NCBI GenBank assembly: GCA_963682005.1
Contig: OY820914.1
Location: 372,001-436,000, forward strand
DNA: 64,000 nucleotides
Direction: 5' to 3'
Source: CAIYUC01 sp963682005
GTDB lineage: Bacteria; Bacteroidota; Bacteroidia; Bacteroidales; FEN-979
The translations under genes were made by a program, and so were the position numbers. Within the stretch, counting starts at the first letter, position 1; every line of letters begins with the position of its first letter. The notes beneath the pieces were generated by a model. The model was given only the letters and a program-made list of their open reading frames with translations, was not told where the DNA came from and searched no databases. This document shows, one piece after another, positions 16,303 through 24,607 of this stretch.

Positions 16303-17088
16303 TCATCTATCCTCTGTTTTCACATTAAGGAATGCCAAAACGATTTCCAAAAACTCAGCCGGTGCATCCGCATGGAGCCAGTGACCGGCATTTTCAATTG
16401 TTTTTAAGATTGCATTGGGGAATCTGTCACGGATTTTCTCAAATTCATTTTCCTTTATATAATCCGACTTTCCTCCCCGGATAAATAAAGCCGGTCCTGG
16501 ATATATTCCGGCCGTTTCAATTCCTTCCATGACCAACGGCAAGTTTGCACTGATGGCGGGAAGATTCAGCCTCCACTCAAATCTTCCTCTTTCTGCCCGG
16601 TAAATGTTCTTCAGCAGGAACTGGCGAAGGCGCTGGCTTTTTATTTTGGTGGCCAGTTGCAATTCAATGTCAGACCGGGAAGTGGCAATCGAAAGATCCG
16701 TGGAGAGCATTGCATTCAGCAGTTGAAGATGCTCCAGGTTTGGCGGATATGAACCGGGACTGATATCGGCCACGATGAGCTTTTTTACGATTTGCGGATT
16801 CTCAAGGGCAAGCATCATTGCGACTTTACCCCCTAATGAATGACCCAGGAGGTTTACTTCACCGGATCCTTTTTCCTCAATGAATTCAAGGATGTCTTCT
16901 TTCATCGACGGGTAGTCAAATACATCACTATGCGGAGATTGCCCGTGATTCCTCAGATCCGGGATCATTACATGAAAGAATTCACCCAGTGATCTCCCGT
17001 GTGTGGCCCAGTTATCCGATAAACCGAATAACCCATGCAGAATGATCAAAGGGTCTCCTTTTCCGTATTCACGGCTGAATAGCTTCAT
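16303..17088 (-). CDS. Alpha/beta-fold hydrolase (YbfF-like esterase)
   Basis: A 261-residue alpha/beta hydrolase. The oxyanion-hole segment is IILHGLFGLSDNW, the nucleophile elbow is LLGHSLGGKVA (Ser in GHSLG), and the catalytic His is in IENAGHWLHADAP near residue 240; an acid residue is expected near RGGKSDYI. The block MIPDLRNHGQSPHSDVFDY is typical of the YbfF group of short-chain esterases. The physiological substrate is unknown. It stands alone and is convergent with the LiaF-like gene. Confidence 0.88.
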   Translation of the reverse strand: MKLFSREYGKGDPLIILHGLFGLSDNWATHGRSLGEFFHVMIPDLRNHGQSPHSDVFDYPSMKEDILEFIEEKGSGEVNLLGHSLGGKVAMMLALENPQIVKKLIVADISPGSYPPNLEHLQLLNAMLSTDLSIATSRSDIELQLATKIKSQRLRQFLLKNIYRAERGRFEWRLNLPAISANLPLVMEGIETAGIYPGPALFIRGGKSDYIKENEFEKIRDRFPNAILKTIENAGHWLHADAPAEFLEIVLAFLNVKTEDR

Positions 17089-17323
17089 TTTTGAATATCA
17101 GAGTGTTCTTTATTAACAATATTTTGTTGAAAAAAATAAGGAAAACGTGTCAAATTTAGATAAAAAATATGCCTATTTGCACACGATTTTTATATACCAG
17201 AAATAACTCAAACAGGACTCTTAATTATTAATTTAAACAACTGATTATTTGGCGATAATAAAATCTGAAAATTATGTCTGCACGAATTGTTGATAATCGG
17301 TTTTTTATAATGACCCACAAGAA

Positions 17324-18601
17324 ATGGAAAAAATGTCGAACATTCACAACGAAAAACGAGTTGTAACGCATACCGAGCTCAATGAAGATGAAGAGCCTCC
17401 AAGTGCGAAAATATTTATAAACGAAGAGACACTCATAACAGAATACCTCCAAAACAAATTAGAGCGCGACAAATCCAACCTCAGTCAGCGCTCTGTAGAA
17501 TTCCTCCGTAATTTTTTTCCCGAAGCATCTGAAAAGGATTGGAACAACTGGCACTGGCAACTCAGGAACAGTGTCACGACCATTCAGCAATTATCCCGGT
17601 TTATCGATCTTTCCGATAACGAGATCCGGCCTGAACAGTCCATTCATGACACACTTCCCATCAGGATCACGCCTTATTATCTGAGCCTGATCGACAAATA
17701 CTCCGCGGATCAGCCTATACGCAAAAGCGTGATACCCGTGATCGATGAATTCATGGTTTCCTCGGGAGAGGCATCGGATCCATTGTCGGAACAGCACGAC
17801 AGCCCTGTTCCGAACATCGTTCACCGGTATCCCGACAGGGTATTGTTCCTTGTCACAGGATTTTGCTCCACCTATTGCCGGTATTGCACACGCTCACACA
17901 TGGTGGCAAAGGATAAATGTCATATTGGTGTGAAGGCATGGGAACCGGGACTTCAGTATATCCGGCAGCATAAAGAAATAAGGGATGTCCTTATCTCGGG
18001 CGGCGACCCGCTGACCATGTCGGATCTCAACATCGAATACCTCCTTTCCCGCCTGCGTGCGATCGAACATGTCGAGATCATCCGTATCGGGACCAAGGTC
18101 CCTGCAGTGCTTCCGCAACGCATAAACCGTTCGCTCATCAGCGTTCTCCGTAAATATCACCCGCTTTTCCTCAGCATCCATTTCACCCATCCGGACGAGA
18201 TCACACCGGAAGTGAAAGAAGCCTGCGAAAGGCTTGCCAATGCCGGGATCCCGCTTGGCAGCCAGACTGTGCTGCTCAGAGATGTCAACGACAGCGTGAC
18301 CGTGATGAAAAAACTGATGCATGAACTGCTTAAGATCAGGGTGCGTCCTTACTATCTTTATCAGTGTGACCCGATCCTCGGCTCGACACACTTCCGTACA
18401 CCCATCGTAAAAGGACTCGAGATCATTCGCGGATTACGCGGCCATACTTCCGGGTATGCGGTTCCCCAATATGTGGTAGATGCCCCCGGCGGAGGTGGCA
18501 AGATCCCTTTGCTGCCCGATTATTTTAAAGGCAGGGAAGATGATTATGTAGTCCTGGAAAATTATGAAGGTAAAACCTTCCGATATCCTGATTTCTCCTG
18601 A
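17324..18601 (+). CDS. kamA: KamA-family lysine 2,3-aminomutase (radical SAM/PLP)
   Basis: A 425-residue radical SAM enzyme of the KamA family, which moves the alpha-amino group of lysine to the beta carbon. The cluster-binding cysteines are C181, C185 and C188 (CSTYCRYC). The sequence YQCDPILG gives D349 and VVDAPGGGGK gives D386 and K393. In the Clostridium subterminale enzyme the equivalents D293 and D330, with the same 37-residue spacing, bind the epsilon-amino group of lysine, and K337 holds PLP. Their conservation argues for lysine rather than glutamate as substrate. About 75 N-terminal residues are variable. The gene is 3 bp before the first ATP-grasp gene and heads a likely operon. 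Confidence 0.93.
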   Translation: MEKMSNIHNEKRVVTHTELNEDEEPPSAKIFINEETLITEYLQNKLERDKSNLSQRSVEFLRNFFPEASEKDWNNWHWQLRNSVTTIQQLSRFIDLSDNEIRPEQSIHDTLPIRITPYYLSLIDKYSADQPIRKSVIPVIDEFMVSSGEASDPLSEQHDSPVPNIVHRYPDRVLFLVTGFCSTYCRYCTRSHMVAKDKCHIGVKAWEPGLQYIRQHKEIRDVLISGGDPLTMSDLNIEYLLSRLRAIEHVEIIRIGTKVPAVLPQRINRSLISVLRKYHPLFLSIHFTHPDEITPEVKEACERLANAGIPLGSQTVLLRDVNDSVTVMKKLMHELLKIRVRPYYLYQCDPILGSTHFRTPIVKGLEIIRGLRGHTSGYAVPQYVVDAPGGGGKIPLLPDYFKGREDDYVVLENYEGKTFRYPDFS

Positions 18602-18604
18602 TCC

Positions 18605-19585
18605 ATGATCATAGGCCTCACGTACGATCTGCGTTCCGATTACCTGAAAGAAGGATACTCACAAGAAGAAACGGCCGAGTTTGACCGTGAAAGCACTGTT
18701 GAAGGAATAGAAACCTCCCTTCAAAAACTCGGTCATTCAACTGACCGCATCGGTCATATCAGGCACTTAGCTTCACGTCTTGCAAAGGGAGACCGCTGGG
18801 ACCTGGTCTTCAACATCAGTGAAGGAATGTTCGGGATCGGGCGTGAAGCCCAGGTGCCTGCCTTGCTGGACGCATACAGGATCCCTTATACCTTCTCCGA
18901 TCCCCTCGTGCTTGCGCTTACGCTTCATAAAGGGATGACCAAACGGGTGATCCGTGACTGCGGCCTTGCAACACCTGCGTTTGCAGTGATCGATTCGCCG
19001 GAAGAGATCGATGGTATACACCTTCCCTATCCGCTGTTCACAAAACCCAATTCGGAAGGCTCGGGAAAAGGGATCAGCTATAAATCGAAGAGCAGGAACA
19101 TCGATGAACTGAGGAATGTATGCGCGGAACTATGGAAAGACGGACCGCAATCGCTTCTCGTTGAAACATACCTGCCTGGTCGGGAATTTACGGTTGGCAT
19201 TCTTGGAACGGGAAAGAAAAGCTTTGCCTTAGGATGCATGGAGGTCATTTTTAACCAGCAGGCCGACGACAGCATTTATTCCTACCATATAAAAACGAAT
19301 TACGAGAATTATGTGAGCTACCGGCTGCCGGAACAGGAGATCACGGAAAAGTGCTACGACCTGGCGCTGAAAGCCTGGAATGCTTTGGGTTGCCGCGATG
19401 GCGGCCGGATCGACATCAGGCTGGATGAAGCCGGAATACCCAATTTCATCGAAGTTAATCCGCTTGCAGGTTTGAATGAAGAACATTCCGACCTCCCGAT
19501 CCTTGCCCGGATGAATGGTTTTGACTACGACTTCATCATGAAAACCATCATCGATTCTGCCACTTCAAGAATGAACCCTCTATGA
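18605..19585 (+). CDS. D-Ala-D-Ala-ligase-like ATP-grasp ligase (first copy)
   Basis: A 326-residue ATP-grasp enzyme. The N-terminal lobe (IGLTYDLRSDYLKEGYS) is followed by a D-Ala-D-Ala-ligase-like central domain (LPYPLFTKPNSEGSGKGIS with the P-loop-like glycine-rich segment, LLVETYLPGREFTVGIL) and the metal-binding end DGGRIDIRLDE and FIEVNPLAGL. The NISEGMFGIGREAQVP segment resembles the EG region of D-Ala ligases. Such enzymes join a carboxylate to an amine through an acyl-phosphate. It is not the cell-wall Ddl by context: it sits 3 bp after kamA and overlaps a second ATP-grasp gene by 4 bp. Substrates are unknown; beta-lysine is an inference. Confidence 0.85.
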   Translation: MIIGLTYDLRSDYLKEGYSQEETAEFDRESTVEGIETSLQKLGHSTDRIGHIRHLASRLAKGDRWDLVFNISEGMFGIGREAQVPALLDAYRIPYTFSDPLVLALTLHKGMTKRVIRDCGLATPAFAVIDSPEEIDGIHLPYPLFTKPNSEGSGKGISYKSKSRNIDELRNVCAELWKDGPQSLLVETYLPGREFTVGILGTGKKSFALGCMEVIFNQQADDSIYSYHIKTNYENYVSYRLPEQEITEKCYDLALKAWNALGCRDGGRIDIRLDEAGIPNFIEVNPLAGLNEEHSDLPILARMNGFDYDFIMKTIIDSATSRMNPL

Positions 19586-20556
19586 AAAAGACCATCCTTA
19601 TCCTGTATAACAAAATATCCGCAGTACCACTCGATGACGAGTTGGATGTACTGGAACAGGTCATGCTGGTCAAAGCTTCACTTCATGAGCTTAAATACGA
19701 TGTTTGTGAGATCCAGATCGGATTTAATTTCGATAAGGTCATCAAAGAGATAAAAAAGATCAATCCGCATATTATCGTCAACCTTGCGGAAACGATCAAC
19801 AACCGGGGTGAATTCAGCTATATGCCGGCAGCCCTTCTCGGCTACCTTGGCATACCCTTTACCGGGAATCCCCTGGTTCCCCTTTTCCAGGCTTCCAATA
19901 AAGTCCTTGCGAAAAAGGAACTGGCACGCATCGGTATTCCTACACCTTCATGGGTTACACTGGACAACCTTCAGTCTATCAAAAAAAAGAAGACCTATAT
20001 TTTAAAGCCGACCTGGGAAGAGGGTTCGCTTGGACTCGATGAAGACTGCGTTTTCAAAGGAACGGATAAAAAATTCATCGATTCGGTGAGGAACAAGAGC
20101 AGGGATTATTTCTTCATTGAGGAATTTATTGAAGGACGCGAGTTCAATGTTTCGATCATCGGGAACATGGGAAAGCCGCAAGTGCTGCCGATCGCCGAGA
20201 TGACCTTTAACAAATTCCCCGAAGGAAAGCCGAAGATCATGGGTTATACAGCAAAATGGAAGGAAAATTCCTTTGAATACAAGAATACCCGGAGAACGTT
20301 CAAAATACCTTCAAAAGACAAGGATATTAAAGAGAAGCTTGTGAAAACCTGCGAGAAATGCTGGAATGAGATGGGTTTCAAAGGATATGTCAGGATCGAT
20401 TTCCGGGTTGGCGAAAACCGCATCCCGAATGTCATCGACCTCAACCTGAATCCCTGCATTTCGCAATCGGGCGGGTTCATCGCTGCCAATGAAAAAGCAG
20501 GGAACGGCTTCACCGAGGTTGTACGAAGACTGCTTGAAGAAGCGTTGTTAGCATAA
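19582..20556 (+). CDS. D-Ala-D-Ala-ligase-like ATP-grasp ligase (second copy)
   Basis: A second ATP-grasp ligase (324 residues) that overlaps the first by ATGA. It has the order NLAETINNRGEFSYMPAALL, YLGIPFTGN, YILKPTWEEGSLGLDE (nucleotide-binding loop), FFIEEFIEGREFNVSII, and the metal-binding end GYVRIDFRVGENRIPNVIDL with NLNPCISQSGG. It is clearly diverged from its neighbour, sharing only the family motifs, so the two probably catalyse successive ligations or form a heteromer, not a recent duplication. Translational coupling suggests stoichiometric synthesis. Function is inferred only. Confidence 0.85.
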   Translation: MKKTILILYNKISAVPLDDELDVLEQVMLVKASLHELKYDVCEIQIGFNFDKVIKEIKKINPHIIVNLAETINNRGEFSYMPAALLGYLGIPFTGNPLVPLFQASNKVLAKKELARIGIPTPSWVTLDNLQSIKKKKTYILKPTWEEGSLGLDEDCVFKGTDKKFIDSVRNKSRDYFFIEEFIEGREFNVSIIGNMGKPQVLPIAEMTFNKFPEGKPKIMGYTAKWKENSFEYKNTRRTFKIPSKDKDIKEKLVKTCEKCWNEMGFKGYVRIDFRVGENRIPNVIDLNLNPCISQSGGFIAANEKAGNGFTEVVRRLLEEALLA

Positions 20557-20572
20557 AATATATTCAACAAAT

Positions 20573-20655
20573 GTACCCACCCCTCTTGTCCCCTCCCTGG
20601 ATCCCCGCGTACGCGGGGAACTTGGGAGGGGAAGACCGAAGGTCGGGGTGGGTAC
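20573..20655. repeat. Dispersed palindromic intergenic repeat, copy 1
   Basis: An 83-bp element framed by GTACCC and GGGTAC, with CCCTCCC paired to GGGAGGG and the fixed 3' half GGGGAAGACCGAAGGTCGG. The loop here holds an extra CCCCGCGTACGCGGGG palindrome. It lies between the second ATP-grasp gene and the GNAT gene. Related copies are at 35185, 44985 and 47157. Confidence 0.85.
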
Positions 20656-20670
20656 AAAAAATTCTAAATC

Positions 20671-21159
20671 ATGAAACCATTAAACATTACCTTCAGGAAA
20701 ACCGTAAAGCGCGAAGACCTTGACCATATCAGGGATATCGTCACTTCCACCAATTTCTTCTATGATTTCGAGGTCCCGGTAGCTGTGGAACTGGCAGCAA
20801 CCGCGCTGGAAGAAGGAGATGTGAGCGGTTATTATTTCCTGTTTGCAGAAGTTGAAGGAAAAACGGTTGCATACAGCTGTTTCGGGCCCATCGCGATGAC
20901 GCTGGGTGGTTTCGATCTTTTCTGGATCGTCACGCATAATGATTTCCGCGGATCTGGCATCGGGAAGCTGCTGCTGGAGGAAACGCACAAGGCCGTAAAG
21001 GAACTGGGGGGAAGGTACCTCGTTGCCGAAACATCAGCCATGGAAAAATACGCTCCCACCCGTTATTTCTATGAAAAAAACAGCTATTCCAAAGAGGCGG
21101 TGATTGATGATTTCTACAAGATCGGTGACGGAAAAGTCATCTATCTTAAAAGGTTATAA
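20671..21159 (+). CDS. GNAT-family N-acetyltransferase
   Basis: A 162-residue acetyltransferase of the GNAT superfamily. The acetyl-CoA pyrophosphate-binding loop is NDFRGSGIGKLLLEE, preceded by the beta4 strand FDLFWIVTH and followed by YLVAETS and the YAPTRYFYEKNSYSKEAVI block. It is much shorter than the beta-lysine acetyltransferase AblB/YodP known beside kamA in archaea and bacilli, so it is not that enzyme by length, though it might act on the same class of substrate. It is 115 bp after the ATP-grasp pair, with the palindromic repeat in the gap, and is probably part of the same operon. Confidence 0.85.
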   Translation: MKPLNITFRKTVKREDLDHIRDIVTSTNFFYDFEVPVAVELAATALEEGDVSGYYFLFAEVEGKTVAYSCFGPIAMTLGGFDLFWIVTHNDFRGSGIGKLLLEETHKAVKELGGRYLVAETSAMEKYAPTRYFYEKNSYSKEAVIDDFYKIGDGKVIYLKRL

Positions 21160-21183
21160 GGGTCAGCCCGCTAATTCATCCGG

Positions 21184-22368
21184 TTATTGTCCGTGATACC
21201 TGACCGCAAGGAGTGTAATATCATCGGATTGCGGAACTCCCGCTGAAAAGCCGCTGACCTCATCCAGCATTTTTTTCACAAGGTTGCCAAGCTCAGAATT
21301 GCCATTAGCTTTAAGGAATTGCTCTATTCGTGTGACACCATACGCTTCTCCCTTGATGTTAAAGGCTTCGGTAACACCATCGGTGTAAAGGAACAACGTA
21401 TCTCCGGGTTTCAGATTCATTTTCTTTGAAACAAAATCAACGTCTTCAATGCAGCCGAGGATTGTCCCGCCTGTCATGTCCACGGGACTGTATGAACCTT
21501 CGTTGTCGATCAGATAAGGTGGATTGTGCCCTGCGTTGACATATTCAAGCTCACCATTTGTCATGTTCAGGATCCCGTAAAACACCGTCACGAACATGCA
21601 GGAAACGCTTTCATTGCAAAGCAGCCTGTTGACATAACACATGCATTCGCTGGCGGGGATCCCTTTTAATCCGGTTGCACGGATCAATGTCCTGCTGACT
21701 GCCATGAATATCGCGGCCGGCACTCCTTTGCCCGAGACATCCCCGATGACAAATCCCAGCCTGTCGTTGTCGATCATGAAAAAGTCGTAGAAATCGCCGC
21801 CCACTTCGCGTGCGGCAAGCATGGCTCCGTAGATGTCAAAATCCTTCCGGTTCGGGAATGGAGGAAATACTTTCGGCAGGATCGCCTGCTGGATCTCATG
21901 CGCTGTGAGAAGATCCTGGCGGATGGAGATCAGCTGGTCATGCTCATGCAATGATTGCCTTAATTGCATAATCTCATCCAGGGTTTTATTGATGGTGATC
22001 TCCAGGTCATCGAAATTTATCGGTTTGGTCAGAAAGTCGAAAGCCCCGCGGTTCATGGCTGTGCGAATGTTCTCCATGTCGCCGTAGGCAGAAACGATGA
22101 CAGTTTTCAAAGCAGGGTTTTTCAGCTCCTTCAGTTTCAGCAAAAGGGTGAGGCCGTCCATCTCCGGCATGTTGATATCCGAAAGGATGATACCGATCTC
22201 GGGGTACTGGACAAGTTTCGATAATGCTTCAAGCCCGTTGTGTGCGAAAACGAAATCGAATTTCTCATCCCTGATCTGCCTCCTGAACCGCTGGCGGATC
22301 AAAGGTTCAAGATCGACTTCGTCATCCACGACAAGCATTTTTATCTGGTGGTAAATTTCTTCATTCAT
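21184..22368 (-). CDS. Response regulator with PP2C (SpoIIE/RsbU-type) phosphatase domain
   Basis: A receiver domain (residues 1-130: MLVVDDEVD acidic pocket, phospho-acceptor Asp in ILSDINMPEMDG, and switch residues in VIVSAYGD and DFLTKPINF) is joined by a coiled-coil segment to a PP2C-type phosphatase domain of about 200 residues. Metal-binding aspartates are in GGDFYDFFMID, VIGDVSGKGVPA and the C-terminal QSDDITLLAVRY. Such proteins convert a phosphorelay signal into dephosphorylation of an anti-sigma-factor antagonist or similar partner. Start 22368 (MNEEIYHQIKM) is preferred over 22416. It is downstream of and probably controlled by the histidine kinase that follows in this list; no anti-sigma protein is adjacent. 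Confidence 0.9.
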   Translation of the reverse strand: MNEEIYHQIKMLVVDDEVDLEPLIRQRFRRQIRDEKFDFVFAHNGLEALSKLVQYPEIGIILSDINMPEMDGLTLLLKLKELKNPALKTVIVSAYGDMENIRTAMNRGAFDFLTKPINFDDLEITINKTLDEIMQLRQSLHEHDQLISIRQDLLTAHEIQQAILPKVFPPFPNRKDFDIYGAMLAAREVGGDFYDFFMIDNDRLGFVIGDVSGKGVPAAIFMAVSRTLIRATGLKGIPASECMCYVNRLLCNESVSCMFVTVFYGILNMTNGELEYVNAGHNPPYLIDNEGSYSPVDMTGGTILGCIEDVDFVSKKMNLKPGDTLFLYTDGVTEAFNIKGEAYGVTRIEQFLKANGNSELGNLVKKMLDEVSGFSAGVPQSDDITLLAVRYHGQ

Positions 22369-22422
22369 AAAAGGTATTCTGTTTATTTGTTTCTTTTGGA
22401 TTTGATCCGGTGCCAAGTTAAT

Positions 22423-22526
22423 TTCTAATTGATCTAATTGACCTGATTTCTAAAAAGGGTCCATATACAAATCCGTGAGCAATACCTTTTAGGTCAATTA
22501 GGTTAATTAGGTTAATTAGATCAATT
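22423..22526. repeat. AT-rich inverted repeat between kinase and regulator genes
   Basis: The left arm (about 22423-22458) reads TAATTGATCTAATTGACCT, and the right arm (about 22483-22526) contains repeats of GGTTAATTA and ends TTAGATCAATT, its complement. A hairpin can form between the kinase stop and the regulator start. It could attenuate readthrough in the operon. Confidence 0.5.
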
Positions 22527-24607
22527 TATTTCGGTAATATAATCGTAAACTCCGCAAACTCCCCTGCCGTGGAATCCACTTTCAATTCTCCTTTATGTTG
22601 ATGTACAATGATGTCAAAGCTCAGTGATAACCCAAGTCCCGTGCCGGAACCTGCCGGTTTTGTGGTAAAGAACGGGTTGAAGATCTTGTCGGTTATTTCT
22701 TTCGGTATCCCCTTCCCGTTATCCCGGATCCGTATCTCCACGCGATCGCCCAGATCCTTTGTTGACACAGCCAGAACCGGGAAATAGGCATCCTTCAATT
22801 CCTTCTTCTTCTGTGCCGTTGAATAAAATGCGTTGTTGATGATGTTCAGGAACACCCGGCTGATCTCCTGAGGCACCACATTGATTATGCCGATGCTCTG
22901 GTCATAATCCGTATCGATCTTCACATTGAACGTATTATCGGTGGCTCTCATGCCGTGATAGCCAAGATTCACATATTCGCCCAGCAGACCATTAATGTCG
23001 GTTAGCTGCCGGTCGCCGGCCTTTCCCCTTGAATGAAGCAGCATTCCGCGGACAATGCTGTCGGCGCGTTTGCCGTGATCGTTTATCTTCCTGGCATTTC
23101 CTTCGATGTCCGTCAGAAGTTCCTGTAAGGATGACATGGATTTCTCATCAAGGTGGTCTGCGACTTTGGCAATTTCTTCAGCAAGTTCCCGGGCAAGATC
23201 GATGGTGAGTTCCGAAAAATTGTTCACAAAATTGAGGGGGTTCTTTATCTCGTGCGCGATTCCTGCTGTCAGCTGCCCGAGGGAGGCCATTTTTTCGTTC
23301 TGTACCAGCTGAACCTGGGCCGCTTTGAGATCCGCCGTGCGTTCCTCCACCTTCTGCTCCAGGGTCTGGCTGTATTCTTCAAGCTTTGCATTGGAGATCT
23401 TCAGCTGTTCCGATGTTTCCCTCAGATCCCGTATGGTTGACGCTAGTGTATGCTGCATAAAAATAAATGAGGCATTTAACCGTCCTATTTCATCTTTTGA
23501 CCGGATATCAGGAAGGGTCACATCAAAATTCCCTTTTGCAAACTCTTCAGCCGCGGTGGTCAGCAACCGTAATGGCCGGGTCACAGAACGCGATATCAGG
23601 ATCAGGACGAGCAGGATGATGACAAGCCCTCCGACGCTCAGGAATATCACTGTTTTATTCAAGCGGGTCACATCAGCCATGAACTCTTCCACAGGAAAAA
23701 CAAGAGCCACCGACCAGCCATTCAGCGGTATCGGTGCATAGGCGAACCAGCTTCGCTTTCCGGTGACAATATTGCGAAATTCCTGTTCCGCATAACTCGA
23801 TTCCCCATGGATCATTTTTCGCCCGATTTCCCTCAATTGCGGCGATTTCTCCTCATCAGCAATACTGAACACGGTCTCGTTCAGGATCAGTTCCTTCCGG
23901 GGATGTGTTACGATCGAGCCGCTTTTTGAGATCATGAAGCCGTAACCCGTTTCATAGATCTTGATCTCGTTCACAAACTTCTGAAGCCAGTCAAGGGAAA
24001 CATCGACCGTAAGAACTCCCGCAAAAACAGGGTTCCCATTCTTTCGCATGATCAAGGGGTAAGAATAGGTTGTTAGTGCAATGTTCACACCTCCCTCGTC
24101 AAAATAAGGCTCGCTCCACAACGGCTTTTTCAGTTCCCGGGGAATCATATACCAGTCCCTGGTGAAATAATCATAATCGCTGTTCCCAAGGTTCATGAAT
24201 TTCACACTGTCCTTATCCCTGTAGTAATAAAAAGAATAATACTTCTCCTTCTGATCCTGGTAAAACGGTTCAAAGAAAATGCCTGCACCATATATTTCCT
24301 TGTTGTTCTTCACCATCATCTGCAGATAGGCTTTGATCTGGTCATCTGAACAGCCCGGTTGCTGGAAGATCCAGACAAAATTATCAGGGATCCGCTGGAT
24401 CGTGCTCAACACCTCATCTATTTTCCCGATAGTGCTTTTCGTCAGGAACTCAGCCCTTGATTTGATGTTCTTTTCGACGATTTTCTTTGTCACCGTGTAA
24501 TTATAGCCCAACACAATAACAAATACAAGTGCTAAACTTGCAAAAATGAACAGGATCATTTTGAAAGCAAGTCCCCTTTGCCGGCTGACCTTATTTTCCT
24601 GTTGCAT
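22526..24607 (-). CDS. Membrane histidine kinase with dCache sensor
   Basis: A 693-residue sensor kinase. An N-terminal transmembrane helix (MILFIFASLALVFVIVLGYN) leads to a periplasmic dCache-type sensor (about 45-320, with the WYMIPRELKKPLWSEPYFDEGG block), a second helix (about 325-350) and a HAMP domain (to about 400). A coiled coil follows, then a HisKA domain with the phospho-accepting His near residue 448 (TAGIAHEIKNPLNFV), and a HATPase domain with the N-box NIINNAFYS, DNGKGIP and FTTKPAGSGTGLGLS. dCache domains commonly bind amino acids, amines or small acids. The gene overlaps the binding-lipoprotein gene by 17 bp, so the two are translationally linked. Confidence 0.93.
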   Translation of the reverse strand: MQQENKVSRQRGLAFKMILFIFASLALVFVIVLGYNYTVTKKIVEKNIKSRAEFLTKSTIGKIDEVLSTIQRIPDNFVWIFQQPGCSDDQIKAYLQMMVKNNKEIYGAGIFFEPFYQDQKEKYYSFYYYRDKDSVKFMNLGNSDYDYFTRDWYMIPRELKKPLWSEPYFDEGGVNIALTTYSYPLIMRKNGNPVFAGVLTVDVSLDWLQKFVNEIKIYETGYGFMISKSGSIVTHPRKELILNETVFSIADEEKSPQLREIGRKMIHGESSYAEQEFRNIVTGKRSWFAYAPIPLNGWSVALVFPVEEFMADVTRLNKTVIFLSVGGLVIILLVLILISRSVTRPLRLLTTAAEEFAKGNFDVTLPDIRSKDEIGRLNASFIFMQHTLASTIRDLRETSEQLKISNAKLEEYSQTLEQKVEERTADLKAAQVQLVQNEKMASLGQLTAGIAHEIKNPLNFVNNFSELTIDLARELAEEIAKVADHLDEKSMSSLQELLTDIEGNARKINDHGKRADSIVRGMLLHSRGKAGDRQLTDINGLLGEYVNLGYHGMRATDNTFNVKIDTDYDQSIGIINVVPQEISRVFLNIINNAFYSTAQKKKELKDAYFPVLAVSTKDLGDRVEIRIRDNGKGIPKEITDKIFNPFFTTKPAGSGTGLGLSLSFDIIVHQHKGELKVDSTAGEFAEFTIILPK

